64,000 nucleotides of DNA. Origin: DATBQN01 sp963755825. GTDB lineage: Bacteria; Acidobacteriota; Thermoanaerobaculia; Multivoradales; UBA5704. Where the stretch lies: the NCBI GenBank assembly GCA_963755825.1, contig CAVWLA010000002.1:62001-126000 (forward strand), read 5' to 3'. Below, one piece after another: positions 22,881 to 31,871 of the stretch. Positions within the stretch are counted from its first letter, which is position 1, and each line of letters begins with the position of its first letter. Position numbers and translations under genes: made by a program. The notes beneath the pieces were generated by a model. That model was given only the letters and a program-made list of their open reading frames with translations. It searched no databases and was not told the origin of the DNA.

Positions 22881-24659
22881 TCAGGCCTCCACCAGTTCGT
22901 GGTGCTGCGGCGTGAAGTCGGCGGGGGCGCCCGGCACGCTGTAGTCGTAGGGGCCGCGCACGACGGTCGGCACGTGCTCGAAGTTGCCGTGGGCGAGCGG
23001 CGGCGAGTCGGCGGCCGCCCACTCGAGGGTGGTCGCCTCCCACGGGTTGGCGCCCACCTTCTCACCCTTCTTGATGCTCCAGAAGAGGTTGATGATGAAG
23101 GGGATCTGCGACAGCCCCAGGCACCAGGCGGAGATCGACATGAAGGGGTTCCAGTGCAGCACGGCCTGGGCGTGCGAGTAGTCGTAGCCGCCGTCGTAGA
23201 GGCGGCGCGAGACGCCGGCGAGGCCCTGGATGAACATCGGCATGAAGACGCCGTTGATGAAGAGGAACGACGGCCAGAAGTGGAGCCGGCCGAGCGTGTC
23301 GCTCATCTTCCGCCCGGTCATCTTGGGGAACCAGTAGTAGATGCCGGCGAACATGGCGAAGATCGTCCCCGGCGCCACCACGTAGTGGAAGTGGCCGATG
23401 ACGTAGTAGGTGTCGTGGAGGTGGATGTCGGTCGGCGCCAGGCCGAGCGGCAGGCCGGTCAGGCCGCCGATGCCGAACATCGGCAGGAAGGCGAGCGCGA
23501 AGAGCATCGGCGTCGTGAAGCGGATCGACGCTCCCCACAGCGAGATGAAGAGGGCGGTGAGGATGATGACCGACGGGATCGAGATGATCATCGTCGTGGT
23601 CTGGAAGAAGGTGCTCATCGCCGTGCCCATGCCGGTCATGAACATGTGGTGCGCCCAGACGACGAACGACATGAAGCCGAGGAAGACCGTCGCGTAGACC
23701 ATCGAGCGGTAGCCCCAAAGGGGCTTGCGGGTGTTGTTGGCGATCACCTCCGCGACGATGCCGAAGGCGGGGAGGATGAGCACGTAGACCTCGGGGTGGG
23801 CGAGGAACCAGAAGAGATGCTGCCAGAGGAGCGGGCTGCCGCCGCCGGAGTTGGCGAGATGCTGGCCGGTGACGACCAGGCCCGAGGGGAGGAAGAAGCT
23901 CGTCCCCGCCAGCCGGTCCATCATCTGGAGGACGGCCGCCGCCTGCAGCGCCGGGAAGGCGAGGAGGAGAAGGAACGAGGTCACCAGCTGCGCCCAGACG
24001 AAGAACGGCAGGCGCATCCAGGTGAGGCCCGGAGCGCGCAGCTGCACGATCGTGGTGATGAAGTTGGTGGCGCCGAGGAGCGAGGAGAAGATGAGGAAGA
24101 GCATGCCGAAGAGCCAGATCGTCTGGCCCGAGGGCGCGATGTCCGAGAGCGGCGGATAGGAGGTCCAGCCGGACTGCGCCGAGCCGCCGGGGACGAAGAA
24201 GCTGGAGAGCATCACCACGCCGCCGACCAGGTAGACCCAGTAGCTCATCATGTTGAGCTTCGGGAACGCCATGTCGGGGGCGCCGATCTGCAGCGGCACG
24301 ACGTAGTTGCCGAAGGCGCCGACGGCGAGCGGCACGATGCCGAGGAAGACCATGATGGTGCCGTGCATGGCGCCGAGCTGGTTGTAGAACTCGGGGGCCA
24401 TGATGCCGCCCGGCGCGTTGGTCTCGCTCAGCCACTTGCCGAGCAGCGGGATCGCCTGGCCCGGATAGGCGAGCTGCCAGCGCATCATCATCATCAGGCA
24501 GAAGCCGAAGAGGAGGAAGGTCAGCGAGGTGAAGCCGTACTGGATGCCGATGACCTTGTGGTCCTGGGAGAAGACGTACTTGCGGAGGAAGGAGAGCTCC
24601 TCGTGACCGCCGTGATCGGCGTGGCCGTGAGCGAGACTCTCGTCGACTAGAGCCGTCAT
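22881..24659 (-). CDS. coxA: Cytochrome c oxidase subunit I, A1-like type lacking the K-channel lysine
   Basis: A 592-residue heme-copper oxidase core with twelve or more membrane helices. Low-spin heme and heme a3/CuB ligands are in GAMHGTIMVF, FLAHPEVYVLILP (with the A1-type Glu and the cross-linked Tyr), WAHHMFMTGM and HDTYYVIGHFHYVV. The D-channel Asp and Asn are in GAPDMAFPKLN. Where canonical enzymes have IPTGIKVFSW, this protein has IPSVIILTAL, so the K-channel lysine is missing. A His-rich N terminus (HGHADHGGHEE) precedes helix 1. GGAGGTGTAG directly precedes the ATG. Confidence 0.93.
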   Translation of the reverse strand: MTALVDESLAHGHADHGGHEELSFLRKYVFSQDHKVIGIQYGFTSLTFLLFGFCLMMMMRWQLAYPGQAIPLLGKWLSETNAPGGIMAPEFYNQLGAMHGTIMVFLGIVPLAVGAFGNYVVPLQIGAPDMAFPKLNMMSYWVYLVGGVVMLSSFFVPGGSAQSGWTSYPPLSDIAPSGQTIWLFGMLFLIFSSLLGATNFITTIVQLRAPGLTWMRLPFFVWAQLVTSFLLLLAFPALQAAAVLQMMDRLAGTSFFLPSGLVVTGQHLANSGGGSPLLWQHLFWFLAHPEVYVLILPAFGIVAEVIANNTRKPLWGYRSMVYATVFLGFMSFVVWAHHMFMTGMGTAMSTFFQTTTMIISIPSVIILTALFISLWGASIRFTTPMLFALAFLPMFGIGGLTGLPLGLAPTDIHLHDTYYVIGHFHYVVAPGTIFAMFAGIYYWFPKMTGRKMSDTLGRLHFWPSFLFINGVFMPMFIQGLAGVSRRLYDGGYDYSHAQAVLHWNPFMSISAWCLGLSQIPFIINLFWSIKKGEKVGANPWEATTLEWAAADSPPLAHGNFEHVPTVVRGPYDYSVPGAPADFTPQHHELVEA

Positions 24660-25013
24660 CTACACCTCCTCGATGGGATGAACCGGGGCGGGCGCGGGCC
24701 GGCGGCGCGCGGACTTGCGCGCGGGACCTTCTCGGGAGAGAGGGGCCAGGGTGCCTGTTCCCAGCGATGGCTGCACGAAAAACTTCTCGCTAGCTGTCGA
24801 AGTCTGCCAAAGACGGCTGAGTGTACACAGCCGGAAAGCCAGCCGCAAGATGCGGTCGATCCGGCGCGGGCCGGCGCCTGTCGCCGGCCTTGGTCGGTCC
24901 TCGCGAGCCGTCGGGGAGACCGTCTCGTCCGCCGCCTCCGCTGGCGCCCCGCCTGGGGAGACATCGCCTCCCTGCCCGCGAGCTGCCGCGGGCAGGGGAC
25001 CGGCTGCGGCGTC
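24660..25013. other. Intergenic region upstream of coxA
   Basis: This 354-base gap contains the ribosome site of coxA and, at 24971-24996, a hairpin behind the upstream cytochrome gene. The coxA promoter should lie here on the minus strand, but no pair of boxes stands out. Confidence 0.5.
24971..24996 (-). terminator. Hairpin downstream of the monoheme cytochrome gene
   Basis: A perfect 10-bp stem CCTGCCCGCG/CGCGGGCAGG with loop AGCTGC, located 18 bases beyond the stop at 25014. No T-run follows on either strand, so termination efficiency is uncertain. Confidence 0.5.
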
Positions 25014-26597
25014 TCAGGGCTTGATCTGGTTGGGGTCAACGCAGGCGACGGGCTTGCCGTTGACGAAGTAGTTCCCGTACTCGATGAAGGCCACCTGGAG
25101 CTGCAGCGAGGTATCGAGCGACAGCGCCGCCGGATAGTTGCCGGTGCCGTAGGACATGGGGAACTCGGTGGTCTGGAAATAGGCGACGTTCTCCTGGGAG
25201 TAGTTGGTGCACTCGCCGGTGAAGCCGAAGATCGGCGGCAGGATCGGCCCGTAGATGCCGAGCTGGCCGGTCGGCTGGGCATAGCCCGCGCCGTGACAGG
25301 AGAGGCACGAGGAGAGCTTGTTGTCGACCGGCCCCGCCAGGCGGTGCTCGCAGCCGAAATGCTGGCGCGGATCGCTCGGGTCGCGGAGCACGCTCTGGTG
25401 CAGCGGCAGGCTGTCGGCCCGCGGGACGGCGGGGAAGGTCCAGGCGTCCATCCCCCACTGCAGACCGACCGGCGCCAGGTGATCCCAGGCCGTGGGGCCG
25501 TCGCCGTAGTCGGCATAGAAGGCGAAGGTGCCGAAGACCCAGCGGCTGGGCGAGCGCGCGTCGACGACGGCGACGTCCATCTGCACCAGCCGCACCGGCG
25601 CCGGCGCACGCCGGCACTCGTAGGCGCCGTCCGGCTTCTCGCGGTGGCGGTCGACCGTCCAGGCGGGCGAGCCCTCGAGATACGGCACCTCCTCCGGCGT
25701 CGCGGTGGTGAAGAGCAGCTTGGCGACGACCGTCCCCTCGGGGAACGGCAGGCCGGCGGGGAAGCTCTGGCCGCCCTTCGACACCAGGTGCGGCCGCCCA
25801 TCTTCCGGCCAGGTGCGGCCGACGGCATAGGCGCCCCAGGGGTTGTAGATGCCGAAGGCCCAGGTCTCGAAACCGTAGCGGCCGCCCTCGAGATTGTTGG
25901 CGAGGAGCATGGCGCGCCCCTTCGCCTGCAGCTTCTCGACGTCCTTGGGAGCGAGCTGCAGCGTGTGGGTGGCGAAGCCTTCGCCGCCGCCATGGAAATC
26001 GGAGATGCGCGCCGTCCGCTCGTTGGTCATGCCGTGCACGAACTCGCGGCCCTGGGTCGGGTCGTAGGCCATCCATGGCACGTGGAACCAGCGGGTCTCC
26101 CTGCCGACCTTCACCTTCCAGCCGATCTCGTTGCCGAGCGCCGGGTCCTGGCCCTGCTTCACATAGTCGAGGACCGCCTGCATGTACTTGTCCCATCCCT
26201 GGTCCCAGGCGGGCGACGGGCCGGAGAGGTTGGTCGAGAAGTCGACGTCCACCCCGAGCCATTTGCAGACCTCCTTCGGGCAGGGCTTCAGCGCCTGCTT
26301 GGGGTAGTCGTGGCTGAGATGGAAGACCGGCCCCGTCCAGCCCGGCGGCGCCGGCACGACGGCATTGCGGAAGGCGAGCTGATGCGCCGAACCGGCGGGT
26401 GCGGGGCTGGTCGCCTTCGCCGCCTTCGCGGCCGCCGCGTGGACGAATTCGTTGGCGACCATCCCCGGCGCGCCGGGGGTCGACGGCTGGACCGCCGGCG
26501 GGTCGGCGGCGAAGGCGGCGGCGGCGAAGACGGCGACCGCCGTGATGCCAAGAGCGCCCGCGAGGGCCATCCGGCTCTCAACTGCAATGTTCTTCAT
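25014..26597 (-). CDS. Large exported monoheme cytochrome c family protein
   Basis: A 527-residue protein with a Sec signal peptide (MALAGALGITAVAVFAAAAFA) and one heme motif, SSCLSCHGAGYAQ, near residue 435. The other 400 residues have no domain I recognise, but contain many aromatic and Gly-rich segments (GWDKYMQAVLDYVKQGQ, RYGFETWAFGIYNPWG, WDHLAPVGLQWGMDAW). ATG 26597 is chosen because GAGGAGGGAGTG precedes it and it begins the signal peptide. The position upstream of the oxidase suggests an electron carrier or an enzyme using one heme. The substrate is unknown. Confidence 0.72.
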   Translation of the reverse strand: MKNIAVESRMALAGALGITAVAVFAAAAFAADPPAVQPSTPGAPGMVANEFVHAAAAKAAKATSPAPAGSAHQLAFRNAVVPAPPGWTGPVFHLSHDYPKQALKPCPKEVCKWLGVDVDFSTNLSGPSPAWDQGWDKYMQAVLDYVKQGQDPALGNEIGWKVKVGRETRWFHVPWMAYDPTQGREFVHGMTNERTARISDFHGGGEGFATHTLQLAPKDVEKLQAKGRAMLLANNLEGGRYGFETWAFGIYNPWGAYAVGRTWPEDGRPHLVSKGGQSFPAGLPFPEGTVVAKLLFTTATPEEVPYLEGSPAWTVDRHREKPDGAYECRRAPAPVRLVQMDVAVVDARSPSRWVFGTFAFYADYGDGPTAWDHLAPVGLQWGMDAWTFPAVPRADSLPLHQSVLRDPSDPRQHFGCEHRLAGPVDNKLSSCLSCHGAGYAQPTGQLGIYGPILPPIFGFTGECTNYSQENVAYFQTTEFPMSYGTGNYPAALSLDTSLQLQVAFIEYGNYFVNGKPVACVDPNQIKP

Positions 26598-26829
26598 CAC
26601 TCCCTCCTCGACCCGCGGAAGGAGATCCAAGAACCCGACGGACGCTCGACCGCACGCGCGGACCGCCGCCGAAGCGGGCTCATGAGACCCCGCAACGCGA
26701 GCCAATAGAACTACGATTTAGCGATCGATGATACGCGCGGCGCGGAGCGGCCGCAAGCTGCCGTAGGCTCCTCGTCCAACAAGCGGTCGAAACCGCCTCC
26801 GATGGCCGCCGCGAAGCAGCGGACGCGCA

Positions 26830-26838
26830 TGCTAAAAT
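26830..26838 (+). promoter_or_regulatory. Extended -10 promoter of the Uma2 gene
   Basis: TGCTAAAAT fits the extended -10 consensus TGnTATAAT at all but one position. It lies 19 nt before ATG 26858. No clear -35 box is needed for this promoter class. Confidence 0.5.
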
Positions 26839-26857
26839 TTGCCCAAGGCTGGCCCAG

Positions 26858-27421
26858 ATGTCTCCGACCGCACCCGTTCCCGCGACCTACCGGATCACCT
26901 TCGAGGACTGGCTCCGCTTTCCGGAGGACGGCAACCTCTACGAGATCCTCGGGGGAGAGCTCGCCGTGTCGCCACCACCCACCCTCCGCCACCAGAGGAT
27001 CGGTCGCAAGCTGCTGCGCGCCATCGATTCCTACTTCGAGGAGCGCTCCAGCGGCGAGGTCTTCTACGCGCCGACCGGCGTCCGCCTCTCCGCGGAGGAC
27101 GTCCTGGAGCCCGATCTCGTCGCCGTCCTCCGCGAGCATTTCGACCGCATGGCGGACGAGAGGTACGTCACCGGCGTGCCGGACCTCGTCGTCGAGATCC
27201 TCTCGCCCGGCACGGCGGGACGCGACCTCGGCGCCAAGCGGGAGATCTACGAGAGAGCCGGCGTTCCCGAGTACTGGATCGTCGATCCGGTCGCGGCGGC
27301 CATCCAGGTGCTCACGCTCGTGGACGGCACCTTCCAGGAGGTCGGCCCCTACCGCCGCAGCCAGACGCTCGTCTCGCCTCTGCTGCCGGGGCTCGCGATC
27401 CAGCTCGCGAAGATTTTCTAG
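26858..27421 (+). CDS. Uma2 family (DUF820) restriction endonuclease-like protein
   Basis: A 187-residue PD-(D/E)XK fold protein of the Uma2 family. Its motifs are the N-terminal FEDWLRFPEDGNLYEILGGE, the catalytic EPDLVAV and VVEILSPGT, and AKREIYERAGVPEYWIVDP. Uma2 proteins are widespread and expanded in cyanobacteria and other bacteria, with uncertain physiological targets. The gene stands alone between two minus-strand units and has its own promoter, so it may be a mobile-type accessory gene. Confidence 0.88.
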   Translation: MSPTAPVPATYRITFEDWLRFPEDGNLYEILGGELAVSPPPTLRHQRIGRKLLRAIDSYFEERSSGEVFYAPTGVRLSAEDVLEPDLVAVLREHFDRMADERYVTGVPDLVVEILSPGTAGRDLGAKREIYERAGVPEYWIVDPVAAAIQVLTLVDGTFQEVGPYRRSQTLVSPLLPGLAIQLAKIF

Positions 27422-27456
27422 CCTCTCCGTTGCCGGCGGCCCGGCCGGCGGCTCCT

Positions 27457-28125
27457 CTACTCGATCGCCTTCAGGTCCGTCTCCAGCTTGCGCACCGACT
27501 CCGGGTCGAGGCCGTCGTAGTAGCCGCGGATGCGGCCCTGGCTATCGACGAGAACGAAGCGGGTGCTGTGGAGGATCGGTTCCGCTTGTTCAGAGGAGCC
27601 AGGGCCGCCGGCGGGCTCGACGGCGAGCTTGAAGCCGTCGCGGGAGAGGTGGTGGAGATCGGCCTGCGAGCCGGTGAGGAAGAGCCAGGCGGGCGGTGCC
27701 CGGTAGCGGGCGGCGTAGGCGGCGAGGGCCGCCGGCGTGTCGCGGTCGGGGTCGACCGAGAAGGAGACGAAGTGGAGGCGCGGGCCTCGCGTCGCAGCCG
27801 AAGGCGAAGCGGGCGCCGCGAGGTCGAGTTCCTTGGCGAGCGCCGCCATCCGCTCGCTCATCAGCGGGCAGGAGGCGGCGCAGCGGGTGAAGACGAAGTC
27901 GGCGATCCACGGGGCGCCGGCGAGCTCGGCAGCGGTCACCGTGCGGCCGTCGCGGTTCACCAGCGAGAAGGGCGGCACCGCGCCGAGGACGGGCGGCGGC
28001 TGGTGGCCGAGGGACCAGCGGCTCCAGGCGGCGGCGACGCCGACCGAGAGCAGCGCGCCGACGAGGAGGCCCCAGAGGAGGCCCCGCCGCAGGATGACTG
28101 CTCCCCGCGGCGGCGCCGTGGTCAC
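27457..28125 (-). CDS. SCO1/SenC family copper chaperone
   Basis: A 222-residue protein with an N-terminal membrane anchor (GLLWGLLVGALLSVGVAAAW) and a thioredoxin-like domain. Copper ligands are the Cys pair in FVFTRCAASCPLM and the His in PILHSTRFVLVD. It should help assemble the CuA centre of an oxidase. GTG 28125 overlaps the permease stop (GTGA) and a Shine-Dalgarno sequence is not obvious, so translation is coupled. The nearby ctaA-ctaB and oxidase genes agree with this. A second SCO is found at 50629-51507. Confidence 0.9.
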   Translation of the reverse strand: MTTAPPRGAVILRRGLLWGLLVGALLSVGVAAAWSRWSLGHQPPPVLGAVPPFSLVNRDGRTVTAAELAGAPWIADFVFTRCAASCPLMSERMAALAKELDLAAPASPSAATRGPRLHFVSFSVDPDRDTPAALAAYAARYRAPPAWLFLTGSQADLHHLSRDGFKLAVEPAGGPGSSEQAEPILHSTRFVLVDSQGRIRGYYDGLDPESVRKLETDLKAIE

Positions 28126-28907
28126 TCGACTCTCCCGCCCCGCGTGACGGCGAGATCGCAGCCGTAGGCGACGAGCGTGAAGGCGAGGGTGATGACGACC
28201 GCGGCGCCCGGCGAGACGATGCCCGCGGCGGCGGTCGCCGGCGCGCCGGAGCGCACCACCAGGAGGTCGTGCAGCGCCGCGACGCCGTAGGTGAGCGGGT
28301 TCACCCGCATGAGGAGGCCGAGCCAGACCGGCGCGCCGGCGAGCGGGAAGAAGGCTCCAGAGAGAAGCCACATCGGCAGCAGCACGACGTTCATCACCCC
28401 GTGGAAACCCTGCACCGAGTCGAGCTTCCAGGCGAAGGCGAAGCCGATGGCGGTGAGCGCCAGCGCGAGGAGGGCGAGGATCCCCGCCGCGGCGAGGCCG
28501 GAGGCGAGGGTCAGCCGCAGGCCGGCGAGCGGCGCCAGGAGGAGGAAGACGGCGCCCTGGATCCAGGCGAGCGTGGCACCGCCGAGCACCTTGCCGGCGA
28601 CGATGGCACCGCGGCCCACCGGCGCCACCAGCACCGCTTGGAGGAAGCCCTCGTGGCGGTCCTCGATCACCGAGATCGTCGAGAAGATCGCCGCGAAGAG
28701 GAGCACCAGGACGATCGTGCCGGGGAAGAAGAACTGCAGGTAGGAGACCCCCGAGGCGCCCGGCTGCTGGAACGAGCCCGAGAGGCCGCTCCCCATGAAC
28801 AGCCAGAACACCAGCGGCGTGCCGATGGCGCCCGCCACCCGGCTCGGCTGGCGGAAGAAGCGCACCAGCTCGCGCTGCCAGAGGGTGATCGCGGCGAGGC
28901 CGTTCAT
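28122..28907 (-). CDS. ABC-2 type transporter permease
   Basis: A 261-residue permease with six membrane helices and the ABC-2 pattern: FFRQPSRVAGAIGTPLVFWLF, then FFPGTIVLVLLFAAIFSTISV with the conserved EDRHEGFLQAVLVAP segment, and LLPMWLLSGAFFPLAGAPVWL. It is encoded between the ATPase gene and the SCO gene, overlapping both by four bases. The substrate is unknown. The location between heme A biosynthesis and a copper chaperone suggests a part in oxidase assembly. Confidence 0.9.
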   Translation of the reverse strand: MNGLAAITLWQRELVRFFRQPSRVAGAIGTPLVFWLFMGSGLSGSFQQPGASGVSYLQFFFPGTIVLVLLFAAIFSTISVIEDRHEGFLQAVLVAPVGRGAIVAGKVLGGATLAWIQGAVFLLLAPLAGLRLTLASGLAAAGILALLALALTAIGFAFAWKLDSVQGFHGVMNVVLLPMWLLSGAFFPLAGAPVWLGLLMRVNPLTYGVAALHDLLVVRSGAPATAAAGIVSPGAAVVITLAFTLVAYGCDLAVTRGGRVE

Positions 28908-29893
28908 GCGCCGGCCTCGTCCTCGCCGTACAGCCGGTGCCCGGTGCGGCGGAGGAAGACGTCCTCGAGGGTCGGCCTGGCGACGGTGACGGAGTCGACC
29001 CGGCCGGGGAGCGCCTCGACCAGCCGCGCCACGAACTCGTGCGCCCGCTCGAGCTCGAGCCGCAGCGCGCCGTCGCGGACGCTCGGCGCGAGGTCGGGAT
29101 AGCGCGCCTTGACGTCGCGCGCCAGCCCCTCGGGATCGGCGCCGGCGAGCGTCACCACGTCGCCGCCGATCTCCTCCTTGAGCGCCGCCGGCGAGCCCTG
29201 CGCCACGATCTCGCCGCCGGCGAGGAGCGCCAGCCGGTCGCAGCGGTCCCCCTCCTCCATGAAGTGGGTGGTGAGGAGGACCGTCACCCCCTCGCGCTGG
29301 AGGGCGAAGAGGGTTTCCCAGAGATCGCGCCGCGCGCCGGGGTCGAGGCCGGTCGACGGCTCGTCGAGGAGGAGCAGGCGCGGCTTGTGGAGGAGCGACT
29401 TGGCGATCTCGGCCCGCCGCCGCAGGCCCCCGGAGAGCGTCTTCGCCCGCTCCTTGGCGCGCGCGGTGAGGCCGAAGCGCTCGAGGGCGGCGGCGATACG
29501 GCTCGCGAGGTCGCGCCCGGAGAGACCGTAGAGATGGCCCTGGTGAGCGAGGTTCTCGCTGACGGTGAGCTGGGCGTCGAGCGACGGCGACTGGAAGACG
29601 ACGCCGAGGTCGCGGCGGACGCGTGCCGCCTCCTTGGCGAGGTCGCGGCCGAAGACGGCGACGGTGCCGCGGGAGGGGCTCGCGAGGGTCGCCAGGATGC
29701 GGAAGAGGGTCGTCTTGCCGCCGCCGTTGGGCCCCAGGAAGCCGAAGATCTCGCCCGGCTCGACGCGGAAGCCGATGCCGCGGAGCGCCTGCCGCTCGCC
29801 GTAGGCGAACTCGACGCCGGCGGCCTCGACCGCGGCGGTCGCGGTCGCCGCGGCGGCGGCGCGCGGCGGGGCGGCGGTCTCGACGGCGCTCAT
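28904..29893 (-). CDS. ABC transporter ATP-binding protein
   Basis: A 329-residue ATPase with Walker A GPNGGGKTT (near residue 56), Q-loop VFQSPSLDAQLTV, signature LSGGLRRRAEIA, Walker B LLLLDEPSTGLDP and LTTHFMEEGDRC. A 28-residue Ala/Thr-rich N terminus precedes it. The C-terminal extension with LTLAGADPEG-type beta strands is like that of CcmA/DrrA-type ATPases. It pairs with the permease encoded downstream (ATGA). The ATG at 29893 lies 2 bases after the ctaB stop. Confidence 0.9.
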   Translation of the reverse strand: MSAVETAAPPRAAAAATATAAVEAAGVEFAYGERQALRGIGFRVEPGEIFGFLGPNGGGKTTLFRILATLASPSRGTVAVFGRDLAKEAARVRRDLGVVFQSPSLDAQLTVSENLAHQGHLYGLSGRDLASRIAAALERFGLTARAKERAKTLSGGLRRRAEIAKSLLHKPRLLLLDEPSTGLDPGARRDLWETLFALQREGVTVLLTTHFMEEGDRCDRLALLAGGEIVAQGSPAALKEEIGGDVVTLAGADPEGLARDVKARYPDLAPSVRDGALRLELERAHEFVARLVEALPGRVDSVTVARPTLEDVFLRRTGHRLYGEDEAGA

Positions 29894-29895
29894 GG

Positions 29896-30813
29896 TCAGA
29901 GCAGCACCCGATCGAGGAGCATGGCGAGAAGGAGCGCCGGAAGGTAGAGGATCGAGGCGAACATGAGGCGGCGCGCCGCGGGCATCGTCCGCCGGCGCGC
30001 GAAGACGGCGCCGGCAGCGAGGTAGGCGAGGCCGAGGGCGAGCGCGACGGCGAAATAGACGCCGCCGAGGAGATGGAGCACGGTGGGCATCAGGCTCACC
30101 GGCACCAGCGCGGCGCCGTAGAGGATGACCTGCCGGCCGGTCCGCCGCCCTTCGGGGTCGCGCACGGTGAGCATGGGAAAGCCGGCGGCCCGGTAGTCTT
30201 CGCGGCAGAGCCAGGCGATGGCCAGGAAGTGTGGCATCTGCCAGAGGAAGAGGATGCCGAAGAGCACCCAGGCGGCGAGCCCCAGGTGGCCGCTGACGGC
30301 GCTCCACCCCATCATCGGCGGAATGGCGCCGGGGACGGCGCCGACGATCGTCGCCAGCGAGCTCACCCGCTTGAGCGGCGTGTAGACGAAGACGTAGCCG
30401 GCGAGCGCCACGGCGCCGAGGAGCGCGGTGAGCAGGTTGACGGCGAGGGTCAGGTAGACCAGGCCGGCGACGCCGAGGACGACGCCCAAGAGGAGCGCCG
30501 CGTCCGGCGCCAGCCGCCCGGCCGGCAGCGGCCGGTTGGCGGTCCGCCGCATGAGGGCGTCGGTGTCGCGCTCGAGGACGTGGTTGAGGGCCGAGCCGCC
30601 CGCCGAGATGAGCCCGGTGCCGAGGAGCGTCTGGATGAGGAGGACGACCGAGATCCGCTCGTGCACCGCCGACTTGGCGAGGAGGAACCCGAGGCCGGCG
30701 GTGAGCACGACCATGAGGGTGATCCCCGGCTTCGTCAGCTCGACGAGGTCGGCGAGCAGGAGCGAGCCGGCGAGCGGCCGCTCCGCCGCGAGGTGCGGCG
30801 CCTCGGTGCTCAA
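29896..30813 (-). CDS. ctaB: Protoheme IX farnesyltransferase (heme O synthase)
   Basis: A 305-residue UbiA-type membrane enzyme that converts heme B to heme O by adding a farnesyl group. Diagnostic motifs are LTKPGITLMVVLTAGLGF, the N-x-x-x-E-R-D-x-D of NHVLERDTDALMRRT with RPLPAGRL, YTPLKRVS, FGILFLWQMPHFLAIAW and the second Asp motif in CREDYRAAGFPML. About nine membrane helices are expected. It is translationally coupled to ctaA (ATGA overlap), giving the heme A needed by both oxidases in this window. Confidence 0.95.
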   Translation of the reverse strand: MSTEAPHLAAERPLAGSLLLADLVELTKPGITLMVVLTAGLGFLLAKSAVHERISVVLLIQTLLGTGLISAGGSALNHVLERDTDALMRRTANRPLPAGRLAPDAALLLGVVLGVAGLVYLTLAVNLLTALLGAVALAGYVFVYTPLKRVSSLATIVGAVPGAIPPMMGWSAVSGHLGLAAWVLFGILFLWQMPHFLAIAWLCREDYRAAGFPMLTVRDPEGRRTGRQVILYGAALVPVSLMPTVLHLLGGVYFAVALALGLAYLAAGAVFARRRTMPAARRLMFASILYLPALLLAMLLDRVLL

Positions 30814-31871
30814 GAGGTCGCCTCACGGGGCGGCGCCAGCGGCCCGCGACCTGCCGCTCCGGCTGTACCAGTCCCCGCGGAACTCGCCGCCTCGGCGCGC
30901 GCCGCTCCGGCGCGCACCCGGCGCGCCCGCCGCCAGCTCTCGAGCGTCAGCGTCAGGCTGGTCGCGAGGAGCGCCGCGCCGGTCGCCACGTGCACGGTGT
31001 TCGGGACGACCGCCTTCTGGGTCAGGACGACGAGCGCGCCGAGGGTGATCTGCACCAGGACGAGGAGGCTCATGCCGAGCGCCGGCGCGGCGAGCGAGCG
31101 CTCGTGCCGCAGCCGCGAGGCGATCCACCCCGCCGTGCTGCCGACCGCCAGCAGCACGAGGAGCGCCCCCACCCGATGGGTGAAGTGGATGGCGATCGGG
31201 AAGGTGAAGCGGGGCGGGATCAGGTGGCCGAAGGCGAGCGGGAAGGTGGGGATCGCGAGGCCGGCGCCGTTGTGGCGCATCACCGCGCCGGCGAGGATCT
31301 GCAGATAGATGAGCGCCGTCGTCGCGGTCGCCAGCCGGCGGGTGACCTCGATCGCGGGCTCCTGTTCCACCGCCGCAGCCGTTCTGTCCATCGCCGGCGG
31401 CGCGGTGAAGCGCCGCGAGGTGACGACGGCGAAGGTCGTCACCAGGCAGAGGAAGAGCTGCGCCAATCCGGCGTGGGCGATGGAGACCGCCGGCGGCAGG
31501 AAGAGGAGCACCGTGATGCCGCCGAGGATCGCCTGCGCGAGGACCGCGCCGACCGCCGAGTAGGCGATCCAGCGCGCCCAGCGGCGCGGCTCGGCGCGCC
31601 GCGCCCAGAGGGCCATGCCGATGGTGAGGAGCGCCACCGTGCCGGCGAACATGCGATGGCCGTGCTCGGCGCGCACGGTGTCGACCCGCCACCAGTGCGG
31701 CGGGCTGAGCGAGCCGTAGGAGAGCGGCCAGTCGGGCACCGAGAGCCCCGCTTCCTTGCTCTTGACCAGCGCGCCGGCGGCGATCAAGAGAACCACCAGG
31801 CAGGCGAGGGCCGTGGCGTAGCGGTGCAGGCCGAGCGGCAGGCCGGTCGAGTCGGAGGCGCGGTCAGGCAT
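30810..31871 (-). CDS. ctaA: Heme A synthase (COX15/CtaA family)
   Basis: A 353-residue, eight-helix membrane protein that oxidises heme O to heme A. The heme-binding histidines are visible in AEHGHRMFAG, IAHAGLAQLFL, IHFTHRVGALL and NTVHVATGAALL, in two four-helix halves. The N-terminal loop KSKEAGLSVPDWPLSYG is typical. A C-terminal tail of about 45 Ala-rich residues is extra. Start ATG 31871 gives the conserved N terminus. The gene leads the operon ctaA-ctaB-ABC-permease-SCO. Confidence 0.93.
   Translation of the reverse strand: MPDRASDSTGLPLGLHRYATALACLVVLLIAAGALVKSKEAGLSVPDWPLSYGSLSPPHWWRVDTVRAEHGHRMFAGTVALLTIGMALWARRAEPRRWARWIAYSAVGAVLAQAILGGITVLLFLPPAVSIAHAGLAQLFLCLVTTFAVVTSRRFTAPPAMDRTAAAVEQEPAIEVTRRLATATTALIYLQILAGAVMRHNGAGLAIPTFPLAFGHLIPPRFTFPIAIHFTHRVGALLVLLAVGSTAGWIASRLRHERSLAAPALGMSLLVLVQITLGALVVLTQKAVVPNTVHVATGAALLATSLTLTLESWRRARRVRAGAARAEAASSAGTGTAGAAGRGPLAPPREATS

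Noticed and set aside
28122..29893. Assignment of the ABC exporter as CcmAB for heme export
   Set aside because: The permease has the ABC-2 pattern of drug or lipid exporters and no CcmB-specific motif, and no other ccm genes are nearby.
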